From positions 1-27,167 of IMG/VR virus record IMGVR_UViG_3300007229_000062: a stretch of DNA of 27,167 nt. One strand, given 5' to 3'. The position numbers and the translations under genes were made by a program. Each line of letters begins with the position of its first letter. The stretch's first letter is position 1. Below the pieces are notes generated by a model. That model saw nothing but the letters and a program-made list of their open reading frames with translations, did not search any database and had not been told where the DNA came from. The DNA comes from a virus. Positions 1 through 7,342 of this stretch are shown piece after piece.

Positions 1-318
1 AATTCTTGTTCTGCCTTGAGACTGTATAACTTGTAATGCTTTTATGATAGTGTTGGCAGTTGAGTTGCCAATTTCTAAATTTGGATCTTGTATCTGGCTG
101 TTGATGTAATCTTGCTTTTGTTGGAAAGTTAATGGATCTGTTTTATTGTTTTGTTTGTGAGATAAAAATATAAAGCCTTTGCCATTCACTTGTTTGGCCA
201 TTGACTGTACTTTTTCTATTAATTTTTGGTGTCCTATTGTGGGAGGATTAAATCGGCCAAAGGCAAAGACTGCTGTGGACCTATCGTCCTCTCTAAGAAA
301 CAGTTCCTTTAATATCAT
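1..318 (-). CDS. Nucleotidyltransferase (NMNAT / cytidylyltransferase-like), 3' end outside the window
   Basis: This is the first 106 codons of a gene that runs off the left edge. The N-terminal part reads FAFGRFNPPTIGHQKLI at about residues 18-34. That is the GRFxPxxxGH signature of the HxGH nucleotidyltransferase superfamily (NMN adenylyltransferase, phosphopantetheine adenylyltransferase, cytidylyltransferases), here with TIGH in the nucleotide-binding position. Such enzymes transfer a nucleotidyl group to a phosphate, for example in NAD salvage. The ATG at 318-316 has GGAGA about 5 nt upstream and overlaps the end of the preceding gene by 26 nt. Substrate cannot be decided from the visible half; NMN is plausible because T4-like phages often carry NAD-salvage genes. 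Superfamily is fairly sure, exact reaction is not. Confidence 0.75.
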   Translation of the reverse strand, partial: MILKELFLREDDRSTAVFAFGRFNPPTIGHQKLIEKVQSMAKQVNGKGFIFLSHKQNNKTDPLTFQQKQDYINSQIQDPNLEIGNSTANTIIKALQVIQSQGRTRI

Positions 319-652
319 TATATTCTCCTGCCTGTATGTTTTCGTATTCTTGATCTGCTACTTGTTGTGCTACATCTGTTCTGATCTCTTTAGGAAACAT
401 ATCCTTAACATCTTGATCAGGAGTACCAAATTCTTTCACATACTCTACTGCCGCCGCGTCTACCAAATACATCCACAGTTTAGGAGCCAATTCATGATTG
501 TAGGTTCCGTTTTTGATTTTTCTTTGAATATTATAAATTATCGGCACAAACCGTCTTCTGTACAATTCTTCATTGTTCAGCATGTATTGTTTTAATTCAT
601 TGACAGCATCTGAATCAAGTGCTTCAGTTACAAAATGATGTGCTCTTACCAT
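293..652 (-). CDS. Conserved phage protein of unknown function, 119 aa
   Basis: The protein is helical and charged, with a tyrosine-rich central part (residues about 25-60) and an acidic tail. I do not recognise a catalytic motif. A stretch around HELAPKLWMYLVDAAAVEYV and a following MFPKEIR segment resemble hypothetical proteins I associate with T4-like marine phages, so conservation is likely but function unknown. I start it at ATG 652-650, with GGAG about 9 nt upstream, rather than at the in-frame TTG at 661. The ATG lies inside the end of the upstream gene, so the two are probably translationally coupled. The gene sits between the RHNC/YWSC-motif protein and the nucleotidyltransferase. 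Confidence 0.7.
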   Translation of the reverse strand: MVRAHHFVTEALDSDAVNELKQYMLNNEELYRRRFVPIIYNIQRKIKNGTYNHELAPKLWMYLVDAAAVEYVKEFGTPDQDVKDMFPKEIRTDVAQQVADQEYENIQAGEYNDIKGTVS

Positions 653-1077
653 TTTCTGCAACTCCAGTATCTTGCTTTGGTTTTTGGTCCTGGGTTTGCA
701 CAGTTGTGTCTTGCTCTGAAACTTCTTCTAGCGGCTGGATTAGATTTTCTAATTCTCATTGTTGGTCTCTTTGCTGAAGTACCACCGTGACCAAAATTTA
801 CTTTTTTAACGTTGCCTGACTTTGGATCTTTTACATAAACTTTGAACTTTTTTACATCGCCTCTCATTGGTTTATTAAGAGAAACTTTTCTGCCTCTGTA
901 TTCTGCCTCCCATAACTCATCTTCAGGAAAGCCTAATACTCCCAATACTTCTTCAAAATTTTCTTCTTCATTGATGTCGAATTCGTCAGCTTCTGGCATT
1001 GGTTGGTATTCAGGTGCATTTACAATGCCGTCTATTCTGCTTAAAATTGTTTTAATATCTTCGTAAGTTATGCTCAT
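646..1077 (-). CDS. Phage protein with C-terminal RARHNC...ARYWSC motif, 143 aa
   Basis: The N-terminal half is acidic (EADEFDINEEENFEEV region). The C-terminal half is strongly basic and ends in a conserved cysteine/aromatic motif: SFRARHNC followed about 10 residues later by ARYWSCRKW. Comparable C-termini occur in proteins of many tailed phages, sometimes linked to prohead or core functions, but the role is not established as far as I know. The paired cysteines and histidine could bind metal. The acidic-then-basic layout suggests a nucleic-acid- or scaffold-binding protein; this is inference. A perfect TATAAATA late motif lies only 5 nt upstream of the ATG and there is no Shine-Dalgarno sequence, so late expression from a leaderless message is predicted. 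Confidence 0.75.
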   Translation of the reverse strand: MSITYEDIKTILSRIDGIVNAPEYQPMPEADEFDINEEENFEEVLGVLGFPEDELWEAEYRGRKVSLNKPMRGDVKKFKVYVKDPKSGNVKKVNFGHGGTSAKRPTMRIRKSNPAARRSFRARHNCANPGPKTKARYWSCRKW

Positions 1078-1079
1078 GT

Positions 1080-1099
1080 CTGTATTTATATTAATACAG
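1080..1099. repeat. 7-bp inverted repeat around a late promoter
   Basis: CTGTATT (1080-1086) and AATACAG (1093-1099) are perfect inverted arms around a 6-nt loop. The element spans the TAA stop of the upstream gene and the TATAAATA motif. No T-run follows, so it does not look like an intrinsic terminator. Confidence 0.6.
1083..1090 (-). promoter_or_regulatory. T4-type late promoter, TATAAATA (perfect)
   Basis: On the minus strand the octamer TATAAATA matches the T4 late consensus exactly. Only 5 nt separate it from the ATG at 1077, so the predicted transcription start falls on or next to the start codon. Confidence 0.75.
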
Positions 1100-1573
1100 G
1101 TTCTCTAGAAGCCACATATAAAAAGGTGATTGAAATTGTATTTTCCATGTGCCATTATGGCCCATAGAGGTCACATTTTTAAATGATTTTTCTGGTGTGT
1201 TGCCCGCGGTAACCTGTTGACTATACCATGGTTCTGGATAAGATGGTGTGTAAACACCCGAATAAACAAGAGACCCTAGATCGATCTCGTCTATCTCTAT
1301 GGATTTAATGTGTAACAGTTGATCTTTTTCAATGTCACCCTGGGAGTTAACCACTGTCTGTTTGCGGTCTTTGCCAGATCTTGATATGGTTAGATCGTAC
1401 TTTTCACCCTCAGTAAGTGATTTTTCAAATTCTATAATGGTAGGTTTCTTTTCGGTACCGGTAATCTCTGCTTTGTACTGTGATTCATTGTTGATTAATA
1501 TTTCTGCAACTGGTGATTTATCCCAACTGGTTGCGTAGAGCTGTAGTTTAAATTTTAGTGTTTCAGTCGTCAT
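1091..1573 (-). CDS. Conserved phage beta-rich protein, 160 aa, unknown function
   Basis: The sequence alternates short hydrophobic and polar stretches typical of a beta-sandwich, with a mid-section on EILINNESQYKAEITG and a C-terminal GHNGTWKIQFQSPFYMWLLE region. I recall similar proteins in marine T4-like phages, where a binding-module-like fold has been suspected, but I cannot name a family. No signal peptide or membrane segment is visible. The ATG at 1573 overlaps the end of the preceding 62-aa gene by 11 nt, so the two are probably co-translated. A virion or glycan-binding role would fit the fold-like pattern but is speculation. Confidence 0.7.
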   Translation of the reverse strand: MTTETLKFKLQLYATSWDKSPVAEILINNESQYKAEITGTEKKPTIIEFEKSLTEGEKYDLTISRSGKDRKQTVVNSQGDIEKDQLLHIKSIEIDEIDLGSLVYSGVYTPSYPEPWYSQQVTAGNTPEKSFKNVTSMGHNGTWKIQFQSPFYMWLLENLY

Positions 1574-1751
1574 AGGTAAATTCTAATCCTGCTTTGCTTC
1601 CAATGTATGGTCTATTTAAATCTGATCGATGCAGTTCTATGGCCATTGTGGTTCCTTCTACAACTACTTTTAGATATTTGTCTGTTCGCATCAGCACATC
1701 TACTGTTTTGCTTTTACCGTTGTCTGAACAGGTTATTATTATTTTTTCCAT
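1563..1751 (-). CDS. Small unknown protein, 62 aa
   Basis: This is a short, beta-rich, soluble protein (MEKIIITCSDNGKSKTVDV start) with no motif I recognise. A strong Shine-Dalgarno sequence, TAGGAGAAAG, precedes the ATG at 1751, in contrast to the neighbouring genes that lack one. It is followed by an 11-nt overlap with the 160-aa gene. It is probably transcribed from the sigma70-type promoter at 1972-1999 together with the small membrane protein upstream. Confidence 0.65.
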   Translation of the reverse strand: MEKIIITCSDNGKSKTVDVLMRTDKYLKVVVEGTTMAIELHRSDLNRPYIGSKAGLEFTYDD

Positions 1752-1770
1752 GTATCTTTCTCCTATCTTA

Positions 1771-1965
1771 TTAACTATTTAAAAAATGTGCCGAGATGTA
1801 CACACCTAAAAAGAAAAATAATGTATAGGCTGTAAATAGTGCAAATGGTTTTTTAACCTTATAGCCATTATCTTTTAAACACTGCACGTGGGCATCCATG
1901 GATTCAGCTGTCACCGTAATATCCACTGTCTGTATATTCTCTATGTCTTTATCATTCATGCTCAT
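1771..1965 (-). CDS. Small tail-anchored membrane protein, 64 aa
   Basis: The N-terminal two thirds are soluble and polar (VDITVTAESMDAHVQCLKDN). The C-terminus carries one hydrophobic segment of about 20 residues (FALFTAYTLFFFLGVYISAH) after a KVKK patch, as in an inner-membrane protein with a cytoplasmic N-terminus. I place the start at ATG 1965 (or the in-frame ATG at 1959), not at the TTG at 1983, because a consensus sigma70 promoter sits immediately upstream and would start transcription near 1965. There is no Shine-Dalgarno sequence. Function unknown; an early host-takeover protein is possible given its promoter. Confidence 0.65.
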   Translation of the reverse strand: MSMNDKDIENIQTVDITVTAESMDAHVQCLKDNGYKVKKPFALFTAYTLFFFLGVYISAHFLNS

Positions 1966-1971
1966 AGTATT

Positions 1972-1999
1972 ATTATAAAGCAAAAAATAGATCTGTCAA
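1972..1999 (-). promoter_or_regulatory. Consensus sigma70 promoter (TTGACA-16-TATAAT)
   Basis: On the minus strand TTGACA (1999-1994) and TATAAT (1977-1972) are both perfect and 16 nt apart. The ATG at 1965 begins 7 nt after the -10 box, so the expected transcript begins at the start codon. Likely an early promoter used by the host RNA polymerase. Confidence 0.85.
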
Positions 2000-2010
2000 C
2001 TGTAAATATT

Positions 2011-2592
2011 TTAGTTATTATAAAGGATTTTAGTAAGTGAACCGGCAGTTTGGGATGAAAATTTGGCTCGAACAAACACAAAATTTCCTGTAAAGTTTAC
2101 AGGACTAACTGTAGTACTCTGGTCGGTAGTAAATGTTGTATTAGCAATATCAAAGTAATCATCTTCTGTGGGTGTGGTTGCCAATGTACCTTGCATTTTA
2201 ACATTACCTGTACAAGTTGAATTTACATGATACGCAACTGTGTGAATGCCATCTGCTTGTGAATAGTACCCATCACCTTTAAATTTTTCTGTTACAAATC
2301 CTGAATATGTTAAAACTGTGTCTGTAGAACCATCCGAACTTTCTGCTGTGACTGTTTCTTCTACAGTGATAAAAGTTCCGTTTGCATCTACACTTTTTAT
2401 TGTAAATGTGGAATTGTTGTTTGAAGTTCCTGTGATAGTGACTAAATTTCTTACTTCTAGATTGGCAAGGCTTGTGCTGGCCGCCGCAATTTTATTAACT
2501 CCTGCGGTAGCTGTAAAAGTACAACCTTCAGTGACATTAACTGCCGATTTGAAAGTCTTTTGACCTGATATTGTTGAACTTGATTGTGCCAT
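2011..2592 (-). CDS. Virion structural protein, beta-rich, 193 aa
   Basis: The protein is rich in Thr, Ser, Val and Gly with low charge. Its C-terminus (VSPVNFTGNFVFVRAKFSS...LTKILYNN) resembles beta-sandwich ends of phage tail and decoration proteins. The central TFTIKSVDANGTFITVEE segment looks like a repeated-strand beta domain. I infer a tail, baseplate or decoration component; the exact position in the particle cannot be told. It is preceded by an AATAAATA late motif 7 nt from the ATG and no Shine-Dalgarno sequence, which fits a late gene and separates it from the early-type DnaJ operon upstream. Confidence 0.65.
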   Translation of the reverse strand: MAQSSSTISGQKTFKSAVNVTEGCTFTATAGVNKIAAASTSLANLEVRNLVTITGTSNNNSTFTIKSVDANGTFITVEETVTAESSDGSTDTVLTYSGFVTEKFKGDGYYSQADGIHTVAYHVNSTCTGNVKMQGTLATTPTEDDYFDIANTTFTTDQSTTVSPVNFTGNFVFVRAKFSSQTAGSLTKILYNN

Positions 2593-2599
2593 ACGTTGT

Positions 2600-2607
2600 T
2601 ATTTATT
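2600..2607 (-). promoter_or_regulatory. T4-type late promoter, AATAAATA
   Basis: The octamer includes the TAA stop of the upstream 101-aa gene (2605-2603). There are 7 nt between it and the ATG at 2592, giving a predicted leader of only a few nt. Confidence 0.65.
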
Positions 2608-2908
2608 GTTCTTTGCGTCTCTTGAATCGTTCAGTTTTTGGTGTTAATCCATACACAGCGGCAAGTTCAATTGGTTCCATGCCATCTACTATCTGTATTG
2701 AATCATACATTATTTTTCTCATAGGCACATTGGCTTCTATAGCATATTCTTCATCGGCAAAACAATGATCATCTGCCAACTCTTTTACTCTTAGCACTGC
2801 TTGTTTCTTCATTGGAGACCCCATGAATGATTTGGTTATTTCTGCTTCGATTAGTGTTTGTTCTTTAAATATTTTTTTGTCTTTAAGTTTTTGTATTATT
2901 TCTTTCAT
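2603..2908 (-). CDS. Unknown protein, 101 aa
   Basis: This is a charged, lysine/glutamate-rich protein beginning with a predicted amphipathic helix (MKEIIQKLKDKKIF) and ending in a very basic tail (ERFKRRKEQ). No family recognised. The ATG at 2908 follows the TAG stop of the 210-aa gene with no gap, and AGAAAGG lies upstream, so it is the last gene of the proteostasis operon. The basic tail could contact nucleic acid; this is only a guess. Confidence 0.65.
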   Translation of the reverse strand: MKEIIQKLKDKKIFKEQTLIEAEITKSFMGSPMKKQAVLRVKELADDHCFADEEYAIEANVPMRKIMYDSIQIVDGMEPIELAAVYGLTPKTERFKRRKEQ

Positions 2909-3541
2909 CTATACCTTTCTAAATTGCACTACTCGATCTATAATATGATTAGAAATCATGTAGATTGGGGTTAATGCTTTTTGATCTATTACGTAGAAGT
3001 AGCCGTTGAAGTCGTAGTGTATGGCACCTTTACCTGACAACCATTGACCTAAATTTTTAGTAGTCACTATGGCATTGTCTTTGTTTTGTGTCAAGTATTG
3101 ATTCAGTAATTCTTTTTGTTGTTTAGTAATATTATAAGGCATTTTCTTTTGTACATGCACTTGATATTGATATTTGCCCAATGGCAATCTGCTACATAGG
3201 ACTGTGTCCTGGTCCAACATGTCTGTATTGTTAGGGTCTGTAGTGGTTACACCTACCCAGTATTGCCAAAATTGATCAATTAACTTTAAAATTAGCTCTT
3301 TAGGACCATAGAAAATTGAATTGAGATGCTGTATTCTAAATTTTATTTCATCCCTATGAGCTAAAATAAATTTAGATATCTTGCTTAAATTTTGATTTGC
3401 TTTTTTATTTCCTTCTGTCAGTTCAATTATTGTTGACAGATGTGCTTGTGTCGTTGGATATAACATATTTGTGCCAGGTATCTTAAAAATAGCTTTGTAA
3501 CTATACTTGCCAAAGAATAGTTTATTATGATGTTTTCTCAT
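2909..3541 (-). CDS. Unknown basic protein, 210 aa
   Basis: The protein is basic and aromatic-rich throughout. Recognisable local features are KYQYQVHVQKKM in the middle and a GYFYVIDQKALTPIYMIS segment near the C-terminus, suggesting an alpha/beta soluble protein. I recognise no catalytic motif and cannot name a function. Its ATG at 3541 overlaps the end of the ClpA-like gene by 17 nt, so translation is likely coupled to that of the unfoldase. Being tied to ClpA it could be an adaptor or substrate, but nothing in the sequence proves this. Confidence 0.65.
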   Translation of the reverse strand: MRKHHNKLFFGKYSYKAIFKIPGTNMLYPTTQAHLSTIIELTEGNKKANQNLSKISKFILAHRDEIKFRIQHLNSIFYGPKELILKLIDQFWQYWVGVTTTDPNNTDMLDQDTVLCSRLPLGKYQYQVHVQKKMPYNITKQQKELLNQYLTQNKDNAIVTTKNLGQWLSGKGAIHYDFNGYFYVIDQKALTPIYMISNHIIDRVVQFRKV

Positions 3542-5831
3542 CTATCTTCAAAGGTTTTACTTTCTCTTCAACAATATTTTTTTTATATTCGATAGACAGT
3601 TCTTTGTCTTTAATTGTAACATCCACTCTTCCACCGTTATGCAATTCACCAAATAGCATCATTCGAGAAAGTGGTTTCTTGATCTCATTGTCTATAATTC
3701 TATTCAACGGACGAGCACCCATTTTAGAATCAAATCCTTTTTTAATTAAGTAATCTATAGCTTCGTCTGTGGCATTAACTTCAACACCTTTTTCTACAGT
3801 CATTGCATTCAATTCCAGTAAGAACTTTTTTACAATTTTTTTCATTGTATCTTTGCCCAATTTGGCAAACTTAACCATTGCATCTAATCTGTTTCGGAAT
3901 TCAGGTGGAAAGAACCTTTTCATTGCATCTTCATCTTCAGTCCTTTGTGGGTCACCAAATCCTAATGTGGCTTTCTCCATTTCTTCAGCACCTAAATTTG
4001 AAGTCAAAATAAGGGTAATGTTTCGGCAATCTGCCTTCTTACCATTAGATCCGGTCACTGTACCATAATCCATAACCTGTAACAACATATTGGATACGTC
4101 TCGGTGAGCTTTTTCTACTTCGTCAAACAGTACCACTGCGTGTGGATTTTTTTCTACTTCGTTAATGAACATACCGCCACCCATGTTTGAATCTTCATAT
4201 CCCACATAGCCCGGAGGTGAGCCAATTAATTTAGCAATTGAATGTTTTTCTTGATACTCTGACATGTCAAATCTTAACAGTTCAACACCTAGTGTTTTAG
4301 CTAGTTGACGAGCAGTTTCAGTTTTACCGCAACCAGTAGGTCCTAAAAACAAGAATGAACCAACAGGTTTGTTCACGGTTTTTAATCCTGCTCTAGATAC
4401 AAGTATCTTATCAATCACAGTGTTCAGTGCTTTGTCTTGGCCAAACACTTGCAATTTCATTTTTTCTTCAAGAGTTTTTAGATTAGATGCTTGTTTCTGT
4501 GACAACTGTTCAATAGATATACCAGTTATTTTACTCACTTCGTGAATAATTTCCTCATGATCAATCTTGCCATCTTTAACGCCTTTTAATCTCAGTCGGG
4601 CACATGCAGAATCTAATATATCAATTGCCTTGTCTGGTAATTTTTTATCTGCTATAAACTTACTAGAGTATTCAACTGCATCTTCACAGGCCTCGTCTGT
4701 GATAGAACAACTGTGAAACTTTTCATAATACTGTTTAACACCTTTGATAATTTTGACACAGGTTTCGTTGGTAGGTTCACCAACCTGTACTCTTTGGAAT
4801 CTACGCATAAGAGCCCGGTCCTTCTCAAAAAATTTCCTATATTCTTCCCAAGTGGTTGAGGCAATAACTTTTAATGCTCCTTTAGTCAACACAGGTTTAA
4901 TCATCTGTGCAAGGTCTACTCCGCCTTGTCCTGTAGATCCTGCTCCTACCATCATGTGTGCTTCGTCTACAAATAGTATAGCTTTGCCTTTTTTCTCTAA
5001 AGCACTTAAAATTAATTTCAATCTTTCTTCGAAATCACCTCGGAATTTGGAACCTGCTATCATGCCTGATATATCCAAACTGTACACAATGTGATCTTTT
5101 AAATATTCTGGTATGTCATCTTTATTTTTAGCAATTCTTCGAGCAAGTCCTTCTACCACGGCAGTTTTACCCACACCTGGATCACCTACTAACAGTACGT
5201 TACTTTTATTTCTTCTTGCTAAAGTTTGTTTAACAATATCTAGCTCTTCTTCTCTGCCAATCACAGGATCAATTTTTTTATCAAAGTATTTTTGGTTTAA
5301 GTTTTCTGTGTAATGTTTTAGTATCTTATCTGCTTGATCCGGTCTCAGTTTTTGTTCAGCTCCTGGCCCAGCAAATCCTGAGTCATCAATTATAGTTTCA
5401 GCAGAAACCATATCTGTGATATCATCTTTGTTTACATTAAATTTTTTCAATAAGAAAGCAGAGTAACTTCTTTTTTCAGCAAATATACTTAAAAGTATAT
5501 CCATGGGTGTTAGATCCTGCCTACCTTGGAACAGGGCTTGTGTAAATGCTCTATTCATTAATCTTTCTAATGATGCTGTTTTTCTTGGTACTACTGGTTT
5601 AGTAGGATCTTTTACCACAATATCCTTTACTTCATTGTCTAGATACCCTTCTAACTCTTTAATTAGAGAAGCTACATTTACTTTGAAATCTACCAGTATT
5701 GCTCCGATACCTGCGTCCTTGATCAAAGACAGGAACAAGTGTTCTATGGTTACGTATTCATGTTTTCTCTTTTCAGCTTCTTTAACTGATTGTTCAAATA
5801 TGTGCTCTAGATCGTCATTGGATTCTATCAT
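3525..5831 (-). CDS. clpA: ClpA-like AAA+ unfoldase, 768 aa
   Basis: All parts of a ClpA/Hsp100 protein are present. A Clp N-domain with KHEYVTIEHLFLSLI occupies about residues 1-140. The first AAA+ module has Walker A GDPGVGKT (216-223) and Walker B ILFVDEA (285-291). The second has Walker A GPTGCGKT (497-504), Walker B VVLFDE (566-571), the pore-like GYVG segment, and RNRLD with the arginine finger. A TLGFG segment at about 622-626 aligns with the ClpP-docking loop (IGL/IGF). It should unfold proteins and feed them to a ClpP peptidase; no clpP lies in the window, so host ClpP is the likely partner. I start at ATG 5831, which overlaps the deformylase stop as ATGA, because this matches the ClpA N-terminus; the longer version adds 11 residues. 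Length is close to the usual ~750 aa. Confidence 0.93.
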   Translation of the reverse strand: MIESNDDLEHIFEQSVKEAEKRKHEYVTIEHLFLSLIKDAGIGAILVDFKVNVASLIKELEGYLDNEVKDIVVKDPTKPVVPRKTASLERLMNRAFTQALFQGRQDLTPMDILLSIFAEKRSYSAFLLKKFNVNKDDITDMVSAETIIDDSGFAGPGAEQKLRPDQADKILKHYTENLNQKYFDKKIDPVIGREEELDIVKQTLARRNKSNVLLVGDPGVGKTAVVEGLARRIAKNKDDIPEYLKDHIVYSLDISGMIAGSKFRGDFEERLKLILSALEKKGKAILFVDEAHMMVGAGSTGQGGVDLAQMIKPVLTKGALKVIASTTWEEYRKFFEKDRALMRRFQRVQVGEPTNETCVKIIKGVKQYYEKFHSCSITDEACEDAVEYSSKFIADKKLPDKAIDILDSACARLRLKGVKDGKIDHEEIIHEVSKITGISIEQLSQKQASNLKTLEEKMKLQVFGQDKALNTVIDKILVSRAGLKTVNKPVGSFLFLGPTGCGKTETARQLAKTLGVELLRFDMSEYQEKHSIAKLIGSPPGYVGYEDSNMGGGMFINEVEKNPHAVVLFDEVEKAHRDVSNMLLQVMDYGTVTGSNGKKADCRNITLILTSNLGAEEMEKATLGFGDPQRTEDEDAMKRFFPPEFRNRLDAMVKFAKLGKDTMKKIVKKFLLELNAMTVEKGVEVNATDEAIDYLIKKGFDSKMGARPLNRIIDNEIKKPLSRMMLFGELHNGGRVDVTIKDKELSIEYKKNIVEEKVKPLKIDEKTS

Positions 5832-6334
5832 GTTTTCATTGCTTTCTTTTTTGCCATGTCCCATCTCATCTTTGAGACACGTTTGTTAAAATTAATTCCG
5901 TCTAAGTGATCTAGTTCATGTTGAAAGCACTTGCTTTCCATTCCGTCTAGATGTTGTACTAATTTTTCATTATTCATATTTTGCCAAGTTACTGTTACTT
6001 TTTTTGGTCGTTTTACTTGTACCCAAATGTCTGGAAAACTTAAACAACCTTCCAAATCAAGTACAGTTTCTTCCGAACTACGAACTATCTTTGGATTCCA
6101 TATTATAACAGGTTTTGAGAATACGTCAAATGATTCATGACCGATACAAAAAAAACGTTTGTTAATACCAATTTGATTGGCGGCCAAACCAATTCCTTTG
6201 GATGCTATCATGAGATTAATCATGTCAGTTTGAAATTTTTCTAGGTCGTTGTAACCAGGTACCCCTTTTTCAAAATCAAAAGGTGTGCTTTTGGTGTTTA
6301 AACATTTTGTTGGCCATGTGTAAATTTGTAACAT
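5828..6334 (-). CDS. def: Peptide deformylase, 168 aa
   Basis: The enzyme removes the formyl group from the N-terminal methionine of nascent proteins at the ribosome exit. All three signature motifs are intact: GIGLAANQ (47-54), EGCLS (95-99, metal-binding Cys97) and HELDH (139-143, metal-binding histidines and catalytic Glu140). The protein has the size of bacterial PDFs but lacks a long C-terminal helix extension, as is usual for marine phage PDFs. I choose ATG 6334 over the TTG at 6358: the ATG follows the TAA of the 41-aa gene by 1 nt and gives a normal N-terminus. The stop overlaps the ClpA-like start (ATGA). Co-expression with DnaJ and ClpA suggests a phage protein-quality module. Confidence 0.95.
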   Translation of the reverse strand: MLQIYTWPTKCLNTKSTPFDFEKGVPGYNDLEKFQTDMINLMIASKGIGLAANQIGINKRFFCIGHESFDVFSKPVIIWNPKIVRSSEETVLDLEGCLSFPDIWVQVKRPKKVTVTWQNMNNEKLVQHLDGMESKCFQHELDHLDGINFNKRVSKMRWDMAKKKAMKT

Positions 6335-6335
6335 A

Positions 6336-6461
6336 TTATAATATATAAGCCAATACAAGCCAGATTACAAGAGCCCAGCATAATCCTGCAATAATTGGGT
6401 CATCTAACCAACCGTCTATCATGCTCCAAAACAATCCAATTATTTCTTTTATTGTTGGCAT
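6336..6461 (-). CDS. 41-aa single-span membrane peptide
   Basis: A short open frame fills the gap between the DnaJ-like and deformylase genes. It starts MPTIKEIIGLFWSM, continues with a DGWLDDP turn, and ends in a hydrophobic span of about 19 residues (IIAGLCWALVIWLVLAYIL). The ATG at 6461 overlaps the DnaJ-like stop as TAATG, with AAGGA about 7 nt upstream. The stop lies 1 nt before the deformylase ATG. The precise fit between two coupled genes and the clean Shine-Dalgarno sequence argue that it is real. It would insert in the inner membrane with a very short C-terminus; its function is unknown. Confidence 0.75.
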   Translation of the reverse strand: MPTIKEIIGLFWSMIDGWLDDPIIAGLCWALVIWLVLAYIL

Positions 6462-7297
6462 TATAAGTCCTTTATTTTATTTAATTGTCTTTCGTTTAAT
6501 TTAGGAATTGTAACATGCACTTTAATATACATATTTCCTCTAATATTTAATTTTTCGTGTACTGGCATTCCTTTACTTTTTAATTGCAACACACTGCCTG
6601 GTTGTGTGCCAGCTGGTGCTCGTACATTAACTATGTTGTCCTCAAGATCACGGATAGTGAATTCACAACCTCTCATCGCTTCAAAGGCAGTAATAGTACG
6701 GTCGCTCCAAAGGTCACTACCTTTCCTTGTAAATCCATCAGAATCTAACACAATTACTTTGACTAATAAATTACCTCTAGGCACACCTGCATCTGAATCA
6801 TCACCTATGCTGTTATAACGGAATGTTACGCCATTCTGCACTCCGGCTGGGATCTTAATTTCTACAATTTCATCTCGGCCCGATGGCAATTTAAAACTTA
6901 AAGTTCTTTTACTAGCTTTCATTATTTCTTTAATGCTCAATGAAAGATTCATTCTTATATCTCTGTTTTGTCTTTTCCTATGTCTCTGTCTAAATCCACG
7001 ACCACCTATGCCTGACATAAACTCATCAAAGAAGTCACCACTTACAAATTCATCAAAGTGTCCGCCATATGACTGTCCGCCCGCACCCATACTGGCACCA
7101 TATTTTTTCATGGTGTCATACTCTTGTCTTTTATTTTTATTTTTAAGGGTATCGTATGCTTCGTTGGCTTCTTTAAATGTAGCTTCGTTTCCACCCCTGT
7201 CTGGGTGTTCTTTCTTGGCTATGTTCTTGAACGCTTTCTTTATCTGTTCATCTGATGAACCTTCACCTACACCTAGAATCTTGTAATAATCTTTCAT
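6461..7297 (-). CDS. DnaJ-like (J-domain) co-chaperone, 278 aa
   Basis: A full J domain occupies residues about 3-65 (YYKILGVGEGSSDEQIKKAF, HPD at 32-34, then EANEAYDTL). It is followed by a Gly/Phe-rich linker and the two-lobed C-terminal substrate-binding domain (IPAGVQNGVTFRYNS; VRAPAGTQPGSVLQLKSKGMP). The zinc-finger domain of classical DnaJ is missing and only one cysteine is present, so it is of the CbpA/type II kind. It should stimulate the ATPase of host DnaK and deliver clients. A near-consensus sigma70 promoter lies 7 nt before the ATG with no Shine-Dalgarno sequence, marking this as the early-type first gene of the operon 7297-2603. Confidence 0.95.
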   Translation of the reverse strand: MKDYYKILGVGEGSSDEQIKKAFKNIAKKEHPDRGGNEATFKEANEAYDTLKNKNKRQEYDTMKKYGASMGAGGQSYGGHFDEFVSGDFFDEFMSGIGGRGFRQRHRKRQNRDIRMNLSLSIKEIMKASKRTLSFKLPSGRDEIVEIKIPAGVQNGVTFRYNSIGDDSDAGVPRGNLLVKVIVLDSDGFTRKGSDLWSDRTITAFEAMRGCEFTIRDLEDNIVNVRAPAGTQPGSVLQLKSKGMPVHEKLNIRGNMYIKVHVTIPKLNERQLNKIKDL

Positions 7298-7304
7298 TAG
7301 CTAT

Positions 7305-7332
7305 ATTGTATGACAGATTTACTATTTGTCAA
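7305..7332 (-). promoter_or_regulatory. Sigma70-type promoter (TTGACA-16-TACAAT)
   Basis: On the minus strand TTGACA is at 7332-7327 and TACAAT at 7310-7305, 16 nt apart, one mismatch in total. The ATG of the DnaJ-like gene begins 8 nt after the -10 box, so the transcript should be leaderless or nearly so. Confidence 0.85.
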
Positions 7333-7342
7333 TGGTTGGTAA

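Noticed and set aside
6335-6358. Longer deformylase starting at TTG 6358
   Set aside because: The extra eight codons overlap the 41-aa gene, and the ATG at 6334 gives the normal deformylase N-terminus and spacing.
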